Notes: generated by a model from the sequence alone, not told the origin. A stretch of 64,000 bases of DNA from Pyrrhosoma nymphula (GCA_963573305.1 OY754332.1:54163559-54227558), one strand, 5' to 3'. Positions 10,208 through 21,840 are shown, numbered from the stretch's first letter. Translations and numbers: made by a program.

Positions 10208-12690
10208 ATGTATAGTTTTCCAAACGTATTGGGTTTGTGAGACACTACTTGCTCCACAGATTTTTGACGAACCATATTCCTTTTGGCAGAGGTGACTTTT
10301 CACTCGATTTTATCATAAGTTTGACGTGAAAAAACTAATCAGAATCATCACGGAGATGAGAGTAGTTCGGAATGTCCAAAGCTCGTGTAGTCAGCATAAA
10401 TCATGGCGAATATGAAAGGTCGGGCAGTTGTCTTATGCCTGGATGCCCGTAAATTGAATGCATGCTCCTTTGTACTTTGGTGGAAATATGCTCCTAAGCA
10501 TCGACGAGGAGAATAGAAAGCCCGCTCATATGAACTATTTTTTCGAGAGGATTTTACGTTGGTATGTTGGAAAATGCTAATGCTTGCTGGAGACCACCTA
10601 AATTTTGCCCTTCGTATTCAAATTGTGAAAAAGGGTTCACAAGGAACATTCTAACCCGGTATATTTAGTCTTAGGATGCTTAAACATTTTGAGGCATCAC
10701 TCATTAAACAATTTCATTGGCTATTCGAAATAAAAACTTATGGGAATCCTCATAAATGCCGTTATACCGTTGGCTTGTTTGTTACGGTTGAAAATCCTTT
10801 AAGCAACAGTTGCGTAATTTATTATCCTTAATTACATCACTTATAATAGAAAATTAGATATTCGAAAAAAAATCCATGAATTTTCCGCAGAGAGTTTCCT
10901 TTCCTCATAAAAATCCATCAGATTCACCAGCCAGCTAAAAACCCAGTTGGTTGGTATAGCTTTCTTTGTTCGTAGAGGTTATATTTTTAATTGGTACGCC
11001 GTAAAACTAAAGTGATGCGGGCATAGGACTGAAGGTAGGCGGACTATTTAATGATCGGACAGGAAAAAATTCATTTCAGAATTACATATAATATCTATTA
11101 TGGATTCCGGAGCAATCAGCCGTCTGATGTCCGAAGCACCTTCCTGCCGTACTATCAAGTTTGGCGGGGAAATTTATTACGTTGAAAAAATGGCTACGTT
11201 GAAATAGGAAAAATTTCATTGCTTGTGCTGATGAACACCTTGAAACTTAATTTATATTGAATTTTCCGTGAAATCAGCAGGGAATAAATTCATTCCAAGA
11301 TTAAGTTAAACAGCTTCAATATCTAATTTGGAATCTGAAGAAAACCATTGAGCCATCTTCCCACTGCGTTATCAAATGTGGCGGGTAAATGTATTACATT
11401 GAGGATACGTCTACGTTGAAATGTAGTGTATTTAGTTTATTTCAGCTGATTTACAGCTAAAAAATAAGCTTAAGAAATTTTTTCTGTGAAATAAAAGATT
11501 TATGCGAGGGGCTGGTAATTCTGTTATGTCCACTTACTCTGGCGTATATTAATTTGCAATATTATATAACTTGAAATTAAATTTTCGCTGAGAGCATATC
11601 AGGCTTATTGAGCGCATGGGACGAACGTGTTTTGCATGGCGAGTGCATTCAATGCTAGCTGTTGGCGCCCACGCCATAGACGAATTTCGATCTTTCAATC
11701 TTTGTGCTAATGCGTCTGCGAACCATGACTTCCTCGATGGTTAAAAAAATTTGGAAGCTTCAGGGGAAGAAATGGTTGCTAATACTCTAAGAAGGTTGAG
11801 GTTATAGTTTTGGTGTACATCAATACTTTTAGCCTATGGCTCCTGGCAGTGTTGGTTTTTAGCGCTCTTTAAATAAGAATACTTAGTTTTTATGCAAAAT
11901 TCATTTAAGAAATACGGAGGATGATGGACAATATAGCGAAATCAGAAATGTACAGGTTTATATTTACCTCGCGGGGATTAGTAACCAACACTTTATGCCG
12001 CTTTCAGGTCGAGAAACTCTGAGTTTTCTCCTCCCTGTAATAGTATTTGTCACTTTGCGCATCCTGGCAGTCAGACTTATAATAAGTGGCAATTTGGAAT
12101 CGTCTCACACGTCAGCAGCTCACAATCACAAAGATATTCTTCGTGCTAACCTTAGAGGCTATCGGTGAATATGTCGCGATTACTCTTATAATAGATCTTA
12201 TACATAGGTCTCCAGAATTAATATATAGTGAAAGAATCCTCCAGATTAAAACATAGTTAAAATGGCGAAGATGCATCTTCTGCGAAGATGCATCTGCTAT
12301 AAGCTTTGGTTAAAGGATGTTTGATTTCAATGGTCATTAGCACAATAAATACATGATTAAATATTTTATCACACATAGGGAGAATACAGCATCAATATAA
12401 CTAAAAACCTGAAAACGTGAAAAGACAAATGCCATATGGCGCATAGGTATCATAGCAGCTGGAAAAGACCCAAAAGTCTCCTGGTCTATGCTGACTATAT
12501 CTTTTTTGGCATGCTTCTCTCGTACGGCCCTACAGACCTGACATTCGATTAAAATGTGATGGCGTCCACTAACAGCATCCAGCCAAGAGAAATTCACTTA
12601 TTTTTGCTGTATAAAAATGGAATAAAATAGCTTCAATCTGCTCTCTCATAAATAAAAATATAATAATAGTGATCACTCAATTGGTCATTC
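10208..12690. other. AT-rich stretch, no gene seen
   Basis: No frame or repeat worth calling. A 13-bp direct repeat (CGAAGATGCATCT, twice within about 12265-12295) is the only local structure noticed. Confidence 0.4.
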
Positions 12691-12850
12691 TTCGTCTACC
12701 TTTACGCAGTACCCTACTAGCCACATCAAGTATGTGTGGTAGGGGGCAAATAACATCAATTGCACCAGATCTTACTCATGTCGTAGTAACTGCAACTATT
12801 AATACGCTCGCAAATGCCTGTGCAGCACGGTTTAATTTTCACTGACATGC
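12690..12850 (+). repeat. Dispersed repeat D, copy 2
   Basis: Homologous to 3000-3180. TCTACCTTTACGCAGTACCC, AGCCACATCA and GTGTGGTAGGGGGC appear in the same order and spacing, followed by a similar AT-rich tail. More diverged than copy 1 at the palindromic block (CCCTACTAGCC/GGTAGGG). Confidence 0.55.
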
Positions 12851-13440
12851 AGTACACTATGTGCTGAAAATGTTACAAAAACGATGAGTATTGATGTATT
12901 TTGCATCTAAATAAATGCTCAAAATAATTTGTTTCCCCGGAAGCATGCGAGACGTACTGTTAACACCACTTTAGATATTGATGCAACAGCATGAGATAGA
13001 TAATCAACTAACTACGTGCGCTATCTGTGTAACGGCCTAGTTATTATGTCTCAATGGCAGTAATAATGGATTCCCATGTTGGGAAATTGGCATTTTAGCC
13101 TGTTTATTCTTAACTTTTTTCCCCTAACTTTATGCCTATTATCTATTTTACCATAGTATGTTGGGTTTCGTAAAATCTTTTTGACATTGCCAATGAAAAA
13201 GATCGGCTAGGAAATTCACAACAAGATTAAGGGGATTTACAATTCCTGGTTAAATATTTCTCTATATTAAAAACGAAGTTAATGTGCTCTGCCATCAATA
13301 TCACTCGCATCAATTAACCAACCAACCACCTGATGTAATATAAAATAACTCGAGCTCATAGATAGCAGAAAGTTTACGGGCAACGCCGAGTCATATTCCG
13401 GTCAACGTTTACCAGAAACTATAAAACGCCTAAGTTGTCA
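12851..13440. other. No gene seen
   Basis: AT-rich, with no frame or repeat identified. Confidence 0.35.
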
Positions 13441-13444
13441 TCGA

Positions 13445-13660
13445 CGTGCAAAATTCCACAGAAGAAACATTAATCGCCTTGACCGGGATCCCTCGATATC
13501 GCGCCGAGTCCTTTAGCCAGTTAAGCTACCGAGGCGTCCTCTTCCCCTGTGGATTTTAGTGGGTTTTAAAGGATGACGAAGCCAAAGACCTACAATGTAA
13601 GGAAACAGTCCAAAGTGTGCGCTTAGCGCCACAGTCCACGAGGTTAAAGCCAAACTTAGA
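13445..13660 (-). mobile_element. tRNA-derived SINE family B, copy 1
   Basis: Read on the minus strand, the tRNA-like head carries an A-box-type stretch (TAGCTTAACTGGCTAAAG) and a decayed B box where the internal polymerase III promoter should be. The full family words are GGTTCGAGTCCCGGTCAAGG and CTCGGCGCGATATCGAGG. The SINE body follows at lower coordinates on the opposite side of the head and shares the word GTGCGCTTAGCGCCACAGTC with the copy at 21.6 kb. The head is tRNA-like but not a functional tRNA gene. Confidence 0.6.
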
Positions 13661-13749
13661 AAACAATGATGTATTCACTCTTTTTATAATATTTTGAGGA
13701 TAATTGGAACAGTCACAGTATTACCATTACGTAGCAACCCTCAAGTTCG

Positions 13750-13900
13750 CATAAAAGCGAAATTCTACTGAGGGAAAAATATCATTCACCTTGACCGGTA
13801 CTCGAACCCGGATCCTTCGATATCGCGCCGAGTGCTTGCGGGTGACTCCGTAAATGTCGCCCGCAAGCACTCGGCGCTTGCGGACGACCTCACGGAGTGT
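13750..13900 (-). mobile_element. SINE family B, copy 2, with inverted duplication
   Basis: Contains the same antisense head (CCTTGACCGGTACTCGAACC, GATATCGCGCCGAGTGCTT). The A-box half is replaced by an inverted copy: GCGCCGAGTGCTTGCGGGTGA at 13825-13845 is mirrored at 13857-13877 with one mismatch. The copy is therefore a rearranged foldback form rather than a simple insertion. Confidence 0.6.
13825..13877. repeat. Near-perfect 21-bp palindrome
   Basis: Arms 13825-13845 and 13857-13877 are separated by 11 bases and match at 20 of 21 positions. The pair could form a stable cruciform or hairpin. Confidence 0.85.
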
Positions 13901-14039
13901 CGGAGAGAGTTTAAGAAAATGGCTAGTATATGGGTGTCTTTAAAATTTATAACCGGCGGCCTAGTAACGATTACCATCCTAGTTGTTAATGTAGGCTTGT
14001 AACAAAAATTAAATTATAATTGAAGTCATCGCGGTGACT

Positions 14040-14345
14040 CCTACATCCGTCCTTGAGCGTCTCCATTGGCAGTCTTCGTGCGGCCGCGGTGCCGTACTTC
14101 ACTCGCGTCCCAGACCCAAGCCGCCAGCCGGGTTGGAATGCATGTGACGCAGGTGGCTGCGGCTCCACTGCACCCTTGCACCAAATGGATATCCCTTCCA
14201 AGGAGCGCCGCTGGCATCTCCAGCTCTTCCCTCTTCTTGCGGTGCAGACTGAGAAACCCATTTACGATTGATGATGCTTTCAGCGCCCCGCGCGTGGTGC
14301 ACAACACGGGGCGCGCCCGAGGACTCCCGTTGGCGTGATTTTATT
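14040..14345. other. Moderately GC-rich block
   Basis: GC content rises and frames of 70-94 codons open on both strands, none recognisable. A GCGCCCCG...CGGGGCGC hairpin lies at about 14282-14312. A pyrimidine tract ending in TTGCAG at about 14340-14356 resembles a splice acceptor, but the frame after it stops within about 11 codons. Confidence 0.3.
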
Positions 14346-17300
14346 TTGCTTGCAGATCTATTCGTCGACAACGTTGACCCCACTGTAAAGTAATGTGCTT
14401 ACTTAGTGATCATTTCTTCTTTTGAGATTCCCCGTGTCTCGATTTTAAAATACCGTTGATTCATCTTCTTTGCTGGACCAGCGCTACCGGTTGACTGACA
14501 TTGGAATGTGGAAATGCATCATGGGGTAATGTAAAGTAACTGGTGAAGAGTTGTCTGAGTGAGATAAGAAAACCTACGAGCTAGTGATAATTGAGAAATA
14601 CTTGACGTCGCGGGATTTACAATGGGATATAGGGAAATGGTAAAAGGAAATTTTATAGTTACTTTTTAGCAGGTTCTGTGTATAATACTGATTGACTTTT
14701 GTAGATTTTTTATTTTGGCCAATATGTTTGGATTTTTTTGGTATATTCCGGAATTATTTGCCTTCTATCATAATTCGCCATTTCTATTATTATTTTTTTC
14801 CTCTTTTGCTTCTATTGTTTTTCCCCTTTATATGTTTTTATAGCATTTTAAAATTATTTTAGGCGTCATTTTCAAGCCCCCCACGTTGAAAAATATAAAC
14901 CATTATAAACTTTGAAGCGACTAACAAAGGAAATCCCAAAGTTTGGAAGAAAGCGTTGTGAAATAAGTGATATGTTGAGGTATGGAGCCTTCAAGCTTTA
15001 TATATTTTCAAGGAGGTGAATTTGGAGGGTTGGAAGTGGCTGCAGAACGTTCTGGATCATGTTTATACTTATGTACAGTACTCTCAGCTCACTGGCTCAC
15101 TGGCTCACTAACTAACAGCCATATTTCCCTTGTCTGTAATGAAGCTATTCTTATGCTTCTTGGTTTCCAGGCCTCCCTTATGGTTCTATTCTTAGGAGTG
15201 TTTATCTTTTTTGAGAATTTTTAAAAATCAAGACGCGGGTCTATCAGATTAAGAAACCACATTTTACGAATGTGAACCGCGAAAGCTTTGATAAAGCTTT
15301 ATCACGTCAACATGACACACGTCCTGGTGGTGCAGTACAAGTCTAATGAATTAGACTGAATATTGATCTAAGTTGATTTCGGAGTAATAACTCCGAATAA
15401 ATCAGACATAATTTACAATTTTACGGCAAACAGGTATTTTCAACAAACTGAGACATTTTTAATATTTTATAACTAACTTACTAAAAGCGTCGATCTTCTA
15501 CAATCATTTTCAGGAAAAAGTTACGTGAATTAGTAATTGAGGGAATCAAAAGTTTGTCCAAATACCCGAAATATCATGTACTACCAACCTTCAATTTCGC
15601 ACTGGTAAGTCGGTTCATAATTTTCTCCATATATTCTCCTATTTTGTGTTAAGTGATCCTTGTTAACTCGTAGATGAATGTTTGCGCGTTGTTTCTTTCG
15701 TTTTGGGAGTGATTGGATCTGAGTTTTAGCATTTGCTGGAATTCGTCCTAGTATTTCGTTGTGATTCATGATCGTACTGAAGAAGAAAATCCGTAATTAA
15801 TCCGTAATAATAGCTGTTGCATTTGATATGCGCCGGATTCCATCACGAATTCTTGTGGTTTTTAGAAAAAAAAAGTTTGTCTTCAAACACTTTGAAGTCC
15901 TTATAGTGATTAATAATTTCCGCAGATGTCCCACAAAGGTAATCTGTTTTATCTTTTGTCACATAGATGACTATATCGATGTCAACTCATACTAAGTTGA
16001 GGTTCAGGCGTCAGGTAGTTTTAATTAACATTTTTGAATTAAAAGTTGTCGTTGGTCAATACAATAGGGAAAGCTAATTACCATTGAAATGTTCTTCAAT
16101 AATTCATCGGTCAAATTTTAGTATTGGATAACATGATTTAGTATGGTTTGCATCACCTTCCTGGGAGAAAAATTAAATTTTCCATGATGCGTAAATAAAA
16201 AGACTGAATTTTTTTGGTGAAAATATCCCACAGATGACCAAATCGTTATGAATAATTTGTAAAGCAATCTGTTGTCTCTAAATATTATTTATTGCGCTGT
16301 TAAATTTGTGTCTCTTAACTGGATAATGAAGTTATTTATTTACATTTAGCCTTTGTTAAATCTATCTCAGGTGCATTTTGGCTTTGAAGCACATAGGTAC
16401 TACGCGTAAATTGTCCGAAATAAAACTAAACCTAATTCTCTTTGACGTTATTAACGACGCCAATCCCAATAAGCCTCAAAATGCTTTGACAAATCATTTC
16501 ATTCGGATGTAAATTACGTTATCGCAGTTTGGTATAGAATATTGAGAGCCTATGAAATTGACCCAATTGAAAATGCCGTTCCGTTGCAATGAATACATAA
16601 AGGAAGAATACCAGTAAGGGGCAACACACCATATAAAGAGTTCCAAGCACCAGAATTTCAAGTAATGGAAGCATGAACAATGATTTTATTCCGTTAATCT
16701 AGAAATATAATTTGCATGCTGAAACTTCTTTTCGTGATGGTTGGCTTTGCCATCTAATATTACGCATGGAAAAATTATTCATTGGTTTTAAATTAATTCG
16801 TCGCGATATTGTTTGCTGAAACTAAGTTAAATTCATGTATTTATTTTTATACGGCAAGAGTTAACTGTGTTGTTAGAAAATAACTGTCTTAATATAAGTG
16901 TGTAAAAACTATCTATCTCTCAAACTAATAGGATAACGTTACAGACATTTCAGTGTCCACAATATATGTGTGGAAAAAATTGTGTCCCATAGCATCAAAA
17001 GTTTTCATATTCTTTCTGTGAACTTTCATTCGTTACTATATTGAAAATCTAGTATATGCATTCATAACGCCTGGGGTTCATATTAATTTTCCTTCAAAAT
17101 TGCTTCAATACGGTTCATGTATTTGAATAAGTTGAAATTCTTTTTAATCATATTTCTAGAGCAGGCACTCAATTTTCTGCATAGAGTGGTTTGAAGAAAT
17201 AAAAATTTTTTTGAAACCAGCTAATATGAAAACAAAAACGAAAAATTATTGATGAGGAAGGGTACTACAAACAATATTTTTTCCCAAAACCAGGAAGAAT

Positions 17301-17705
17301 ATTTTTCCGGAACGAGAGGGCACTGAAGAGATTGGGTGCAGAGTTAGCTTTAGCAAAGATACATTGAAACGGTAGAATAAAGCATGACAGTGCCAAATGC
17401 TCGTGGAAGTTCGAAGTTCATTGAAAATTTTCTTATCGTTTTCAGTGGAATGATATAGTCTCTATGGTGACTCTCTGCGCTCTCAGAGTTATTTGCTTGA
17501 CATCCGGCTTCTTAGAAGAATTTTCGCCGAAGCCATGTGTTCGCGCGAGTTGTCTCAGAAATATCAACTTTGTCATAGAAAAATAGGGTATCCAGTGAAG
17601 ATCACTTATACTCGGAAATGACCATTATTTCATCGTACTTGTACACCTCGACCACCAGGACGGGAGCCTCATACTGACCCTATTTAAAGATCATACCCGT
17701 TGAGT
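14346..17705. other. AT-rich stretch, no gene seen
   Basis: Long AT-rich tract with short frames only and no shared repeats. Small hairpins (AGTCTAATGAATTAGACT and CGGAGTAATAACTCCG near 15.34-15.40 kb) are at the level expected by chance. Confidence 0.4.
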
Positions 17706-17710
17706 ACTTA

Positions 17711-18035
17711 TTGCCGGGGTTCAGGCCAGTGTGGCAGATAAAATATTTTGGATTCACACCCCGAGGGCCTAGGTTCGAATCCTGGTATAGATGGAGAATT
17801 TTCATTGAAATCCCAGTTGCTATTTGGGCGATGCGTGGAGATCATTCTAAGTGCAGTTCTTCCTCCGCCGGATGGGACGCTAATTGTGGACGCATTTCGT
17901 TGCGAGGGAGAACTGGTCGACGCTGGGTTTCTCTGCACCTTTCATCCATTGCCCATTTTATGTTTCCCGTACCAACTAGTCCACCCATTCATAGTGCCGT
18001 AAATGGGCTCAAAGGTCTACCGTCTTCCGAAACAA
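17711..18035 (+). mobile_element. tRNA-derived SINE family A, copy 1
   Basis: The tRNA-like head has a B box (GGTTCGAATCC at about 17772-17782). The middle carries the family core CCGCCGGATGGGACG (about 17863-17880), then a body with CGCTGGGTTTCTC and CACCTTTC, then a tail with GGCTCAAAGGTCTACCGTC. The same order of words is found at 30.1, 39.5 and 45.9 kb. Polymerase III transcription of the intact progenitor is the rule for such elements. This copy has an open 145-codon frame by chance. Confidence 0.7.
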
Positions 18036-18479
18036 CCTATTTTAGCATGATTCATTTGCGATTGTGCGCGATATTATCTCTAGGGAGCGGGCGCACTCAC
18101 TGTTATCTGAAAAATTCTGAATTAAGTTTGTTGAAAGATGAAAAGTAAATATAATTAATTATCCTCATGATTTTCTTATTCCGAAGGATGTAAAAATCAA
18201 CATTTTCAGGGCCATGCTTCGGAATTCATCAAGAACGAAAAATGTTGGACTAAAAATTTTTACCCTTGATTTTCCAGCTCTCCCACTCTTTAAGTTTCGT
18301 GGGAAAAATTCTTCCTTCGCACCCTATGTCTCGACTGACTCTGCCCATCATCAACCTAAATTTTCGCAATCGTCGACTTTCGGAATTATTTATTCTTTTC
18401 CGTTTCCCCCCGAGATTTCTTGACCTGTCTCCGCGAGGAATCCGTCGCAAGGGGTTTCGGAATGTCGGAAATTGAGCGT
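18036..18479. other. No gene seen
   Basis: AT-rich spacer between the SINE and the next GC island; short overlapping frames on both strands only. Confidence 0.3.
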
Positions 18480-18845
18480 GGGCTGACCGTCGTTCAACAA
18501 TTCAGCTCGATTCGAGACGCGGGGGGCGCGGAAGAATGACACATTCGCAGCATCTCCCGCGCACTCGTCTCATTCTCAATTTGCCTCCCCCGCGCGCCTT
18601 CACTTTATCTTGTCACCTCGCAGGCGGAGCAGCATCCCCTCGGCCCCCTTCACCCCGAGGCCAAACAGCTTGACCCGCCGTCCTTCTGCCATGCAACCCC
18701 TCCCTCCTCGGCGGGCGCCGCTATTTCCTATCCCCGCCGCCTCCGGCCCGCGTTGCTCCGCCGTGCACAGCCACGCGATTAATGAGCACTTCCTCTCAGC
18801 TATGCCCAGCGGACGCCATCATCGGCCGTAAATCAATGAAACCGC
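18480..18845. other. GC-rich island 3
   Basis: High-CpG block with a splice-acceptor-like TTGTCACCTCGCAG just before about 18625. A 73-codon frame (18610-18831) is proline- and arginine-rich and unrecognised. The 3' edge carries homeodomain-type words (GATTAATGAGC, GGCCGTAAATCAATGA). A regulatory element or untranslated exon fits as well as a coding exon. Confidence 0.4.
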
Positions 18846-19079
18846 TTCACATTATGGCATGTGCTTCGCTTACGGCTCCGTACTTTACATTTTTGGCCAT
18901 GTTATGACTTTTTCCTGGAGTATGTGGACCTTAACACGACTTCCTCGAAACGCTATGTGTATTCCACATTCTTTACGGAATCTGGAGTTTTAATAAAAGT
19001 TATACGCAAATGTTGGTCGATTGTGTGAGTTGTGTAAGCGGTCGGTAGATATTTGTAAATTTTGGAAGGGATTTCACTT

Positions 19080-19492
19080 AGAGTTCTCTCTCTCTCAATG
19101 GGTATTACGCGCGATATAATATAACAAAGGCGTGAATTTTTCCTTGCGAATTTAAATTGTGAAAAGGGATATCCTTATACGCTGTGAGAGCATGAAATAG
19201 CAAGCTATACATTTATTGCGGTTCCACACGCATTTTTATGCGTTTATTGATTTATTTTATTTCTACGGTTTTATTTGTCACATTTATATTTAGAATTTGA
19301 AATTTTATTGTTCGGTGATGTTCTTTTTCTTGGTCAGTCTTCTTTTCACTGGAGATTCATCAGGTAATGTAAGCATAGTGGACCTTTATGTAATTATCAG
19401 AGAGGCAAAGTTATTATTTTGTAGATGTACCTCGAAATTATACACTCGTGGATAGTATTAATACAATTATTCTTATTAGAATAATCAAAGGG
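19080..19492 (+). repeat. Local repeat T, copy 1
   Basis: Starts with a CTCTCTCTCTC tract followed by ATGGGTATTACGCG and GATATAATATAAC. It continues with matching blocks GATATCCTTAT, TTTATTGATTT, TTTATATTTAGAAT and ATGTAAGCATAGTGG, and ends at TTAGAATAATCAA. The same series of blocks in the same order recurs at 19.72 and 22.24 kb. No coding potential. Directly followed by the 5S-derived SINE. Confidence 0.7.
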
Positions 19493-19494
19493 CA

Positions 19495-19690
19495 ACAGCC
19501 TGCCACGATGGAAACACCGGTTCCCGAACAGTCACCGAAGTTAAGCATCATTGGGCTCGGCTCGAGTTTGGAGGGGTGATCCTCCGATTCGTCCGAGTGC
19601 TGCTGCCCCTTGCTGCACGTGGCAGACAGGAAGTGCGAAATGACCTTGGTCGTCGAAACACGTTAAACAAAAATAAAACTACTAGAAAAA
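19495..19690 (+). mobile_element. 5S-rRNA-derived SINE, best preserved copy
   Basis: About 85 bases from CCACGATGGAAACACCGGTT through GTCACCGAAGTTAAGCATCA to TTTGGAGGGGTGATCC align with positions roughly 15-100 of animal 5S rRNA, including the internal polymerase III promoter region. After that the sequence leaves 5S for a body shared with the copies at 1.6 and 51.8 kb (CCGAGTGCTG, GGCAGACAGGAAGTGCGAAATG) and ends in an A-rich tail (AACAAAAATAAAAC). A functional 5S gene is ruled out by the divergent 3' third. This is the SINE3 type of architecture. Confidence 0.75.
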
Positions 19691-19714
19691 TCAGTTAAAA
19701 GGTCAGTAGAGGTT

Positions 19715-20150
19715 TCTCTCTCTCTCTCGCTTGATGGGTATTGCACGGGATATAATCAAATAGAGACTTCCATTGAACCTTAAAAACAACTTTTCATCAA
19801 ACTGTGAAAATTATATCCTTAATCACTGCTAGGGGTTGAAATACCAAACTAAAAATTCAAGAAGATTCCCCGCGCATTTATACGTTTTGATTGATTTCTT
19901 TCATTTATACGATTCGATTGGGCGCATTTGTGTACAGAATTTGGTATTCTATCGTCCGTTGATGTCCCATAAAGTGATCAGCCCTCGATTCATGGGTGAT
20001 TTATCGAGCAATGTACAATAAGTATTATGAGACTTTGTATAATTATGAAAAAGGCATAATTACTTTTTTCTCGATCCATCATGAATTTGTTTAGATTTGG
20101 ATAAAAGTAATACAATTCATATTATACTTCGTCTATTATAATGGCGCAGT
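19715..20150 (+). repeat. Local repeat T, copy 2
   Basis: CTCTCTCTCTCGCTTGATGG, GATATAATCAAATAGAGACT, CACTGCTAGGGGTTGAAATA, GATTCCCCGCGCATTTATAC and GAGCAATGTACAATAAG match the copy at 22.24 kb block by block, at roughly three-quarters identity by eye. It ends near TACAATTCATATTA. It has the same strand orientation as the other two copies. Confidence 0.75.
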
Positions 20151-20679
20151 TGAGCATTCAAACTTACAGCCAATTGGGTGCCGGCTTGCAAAGGTCTTTC
20201 GGTGAGAGAGACATATAGTAGCCTCGACGTCCTCGTGGACGAGTAGCAGCCGACTCGAGTTTTTATAAAAGTTTTTTGCTGTCATATTATTCAATGAAAT
20301 TCCGTGTTAAACTTGTTTAATTATTTGATTTAAAATTTAGAAACTCCAACGTGTAATCTAGAAAGATTCTGTTATACCTTCTACGATAAATAAATGATTC
20401 TCTTCGGTGTTGGGAAAAGGTTTATGAATCGGTGTATAGCTATCCACACTGGCATATAATTGATGCAAAGTACTTGGTTACCTGATTATGCCTGTTTCTT
20501 GTACATAAATTTGTCCATCAAATTTCACGACGAATTTGCGGTTCATCCTGTCTCCATACATTTACATTGCATTACATATCATTGCTATGTATACTACATC
20601 TTCGATATTATATCATTCGATGAATTAATATGCCACTGTAATCACTTAGGACCTTAATAATCGTCTTTAGGGATGTATT
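20151..20679. other. No gene seen
   Basis: Unique AT-rich spacer. GTCCTCGTGGACGAGTAGC (about 20229-20247) is a short local hairpin. Confidence 0.3.
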
Positions 20680-20975
20680 AAGAAGTTTATGAAAAATATG
20701 AATCTTGACTACTTATTTAATTACATACATATAATCTGGAAGCATTATCAACATATTGATATATTGAAGTATCAATGGAACCATCGCAGTTACCATATTC
20801 ATATTAACGCAATGAAGTGAATCACGAATGTGAAGTAAAAGCACATTTCGCATTCGGTCATTTCATTTAAAAGCTGTTTGTTATTTTCCTTAAACGGAAG
20901 CCTTATATAGAGGGCTAGAAAATCTAGCTAGCACATATAGAGGAGTATCAGGCATAATATGGTGGAAGTTCAGCA

Positions 20976-21144
20976 TAATGAATCACATAAATTACATTTT
21001 TCCACAAGATAAGATTACATACGACCATAGTTTCGATGTACTGCATCATCATCAGACTGATCTCCGGAAGATGATCCAGTGCATCTAAACCATGGTCGTA
21101 TTAAATCTTATCTAATGGAAAATTACCATTTCTGTGATTCATTA
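20976..21144. mobile_element. Palindromic element 2 with hammerhead-like core
   Basis: Inverted arms run from TAATGAATCACA (left) to TGTGATTCATTA (right). They include AAGATAAGATTACATACGAC against GTCGTATTAAATCTTATCT, and flank a short centre. On the minus strand the left arm reads CTGATGA (21055-21049), a stem II hairpin GATG-CAGTA-CATC (21047-21035) and GAAAC (21034-21030) followed by a possible AC/GT stem III. The right arm is degraded at these positions. Stem I is not clear. Absent from the homologous segment at 34 kb. Confidence 0.65.
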
Positions 21145-21246
21145 GCTAGTACATTTAAAATTACATTCACGACTCAGTCACGATTCATCACGTTGGTCAT
21201 AATGTGTCAGAGAATGTTACCGTTGTTGCTCACATCTGTGCCCTGG

Positions 21247-21310
21247 ATTGAACATATATGCAACATCCAGGAAAATGAATTGAACATATATGCAACCTCC
21301 AGGAAAATGA
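21247..21310 (+). repeat. Tandem duplication of a 32-bp unit
   Basis: ATTGAACATATATGCAAC followed by a TCCAGGAAAATGA word occurs twice in a row with a single substitution (CATCC against CCTCC), so the duplication is recent. Confidence 0.9.
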
Positions 21311-21584
21311 TCCGTCTTACCTCACTATTTCAAAATATTAAATCAACAGACGGAAGTTACCCGGAAGTGCAGATTTACCAAAATTTCTCTAGCGATTAGG
21401 AACGCAGTGTCTTATCTCGCTGGTGAATTTTTTTCTTCAAGGCACAAAGTTTTACTTTGTTTCTATGTTTATTCACAAGTAATGCAAAGGATCGTAAATT
21501 AATGCGTACTGCATGTTTCAAAAACAACTAATGCAACTATTTTTTGCACTGTGTCAATAGATAACGTGATTCACAAGGATGCCA

Positions 21585-21840
21585 TACAGAAGTGCGAAAT
21601 TCCACTAAGGAAAAATCATTTGCCTTGACCGGGACTCGAACCAGTTCCCTCAATATCGCGACACGTGCTTTAAACCGGTTAAAGTGCAGTGGGAGGTTCA
21701 CAAGGGAGGTGTCCTCCTCTCCTGTGGACTTTTTGGTGGGCTAAAAGAACAAGATGTTGAACACTGCGGGACAAACAATGTTCCGAAGCAGTGTAAAGCG
21801 TGCACTTAGCATCACAATCACGAGTTCGGACAAGTAATGA
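21585..21840 (-). mobile_element. SINE family B, copy 3
   Basis: The antisense tRNA-like head is well kept (CTTGACCGGGACTCGAACC, CAATATCGCGACACGTGCTT, AACCGGTTAA). It is followed by CCTCCTCTCCTGTGGAC and the body word GTGCACTTAGCATCACAATC, matching the 13.4 kb copy. It lies inside segment P copy 1 and is missing from segment P copy 2, so it inserted after those copies separated. Confidence 0.7.

Noticed and set aside
14340..14395. Splice acceptor followed by an exon (LFVDNVDPTVK)
   Set aside because: The frame stops after about 11 codons and nothing else supports an exon.
19495..19615. Functional 5S rRNA gene
   Set aside because: Only the first and middle parts resemble 5S; the last third diverges and is replaced by a body shared with two dispersed copies.
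21585..21680. Antisense tRNA gene
   Set aside because: The head recurs five times with attached non-tRNA body, which marks a SINE.
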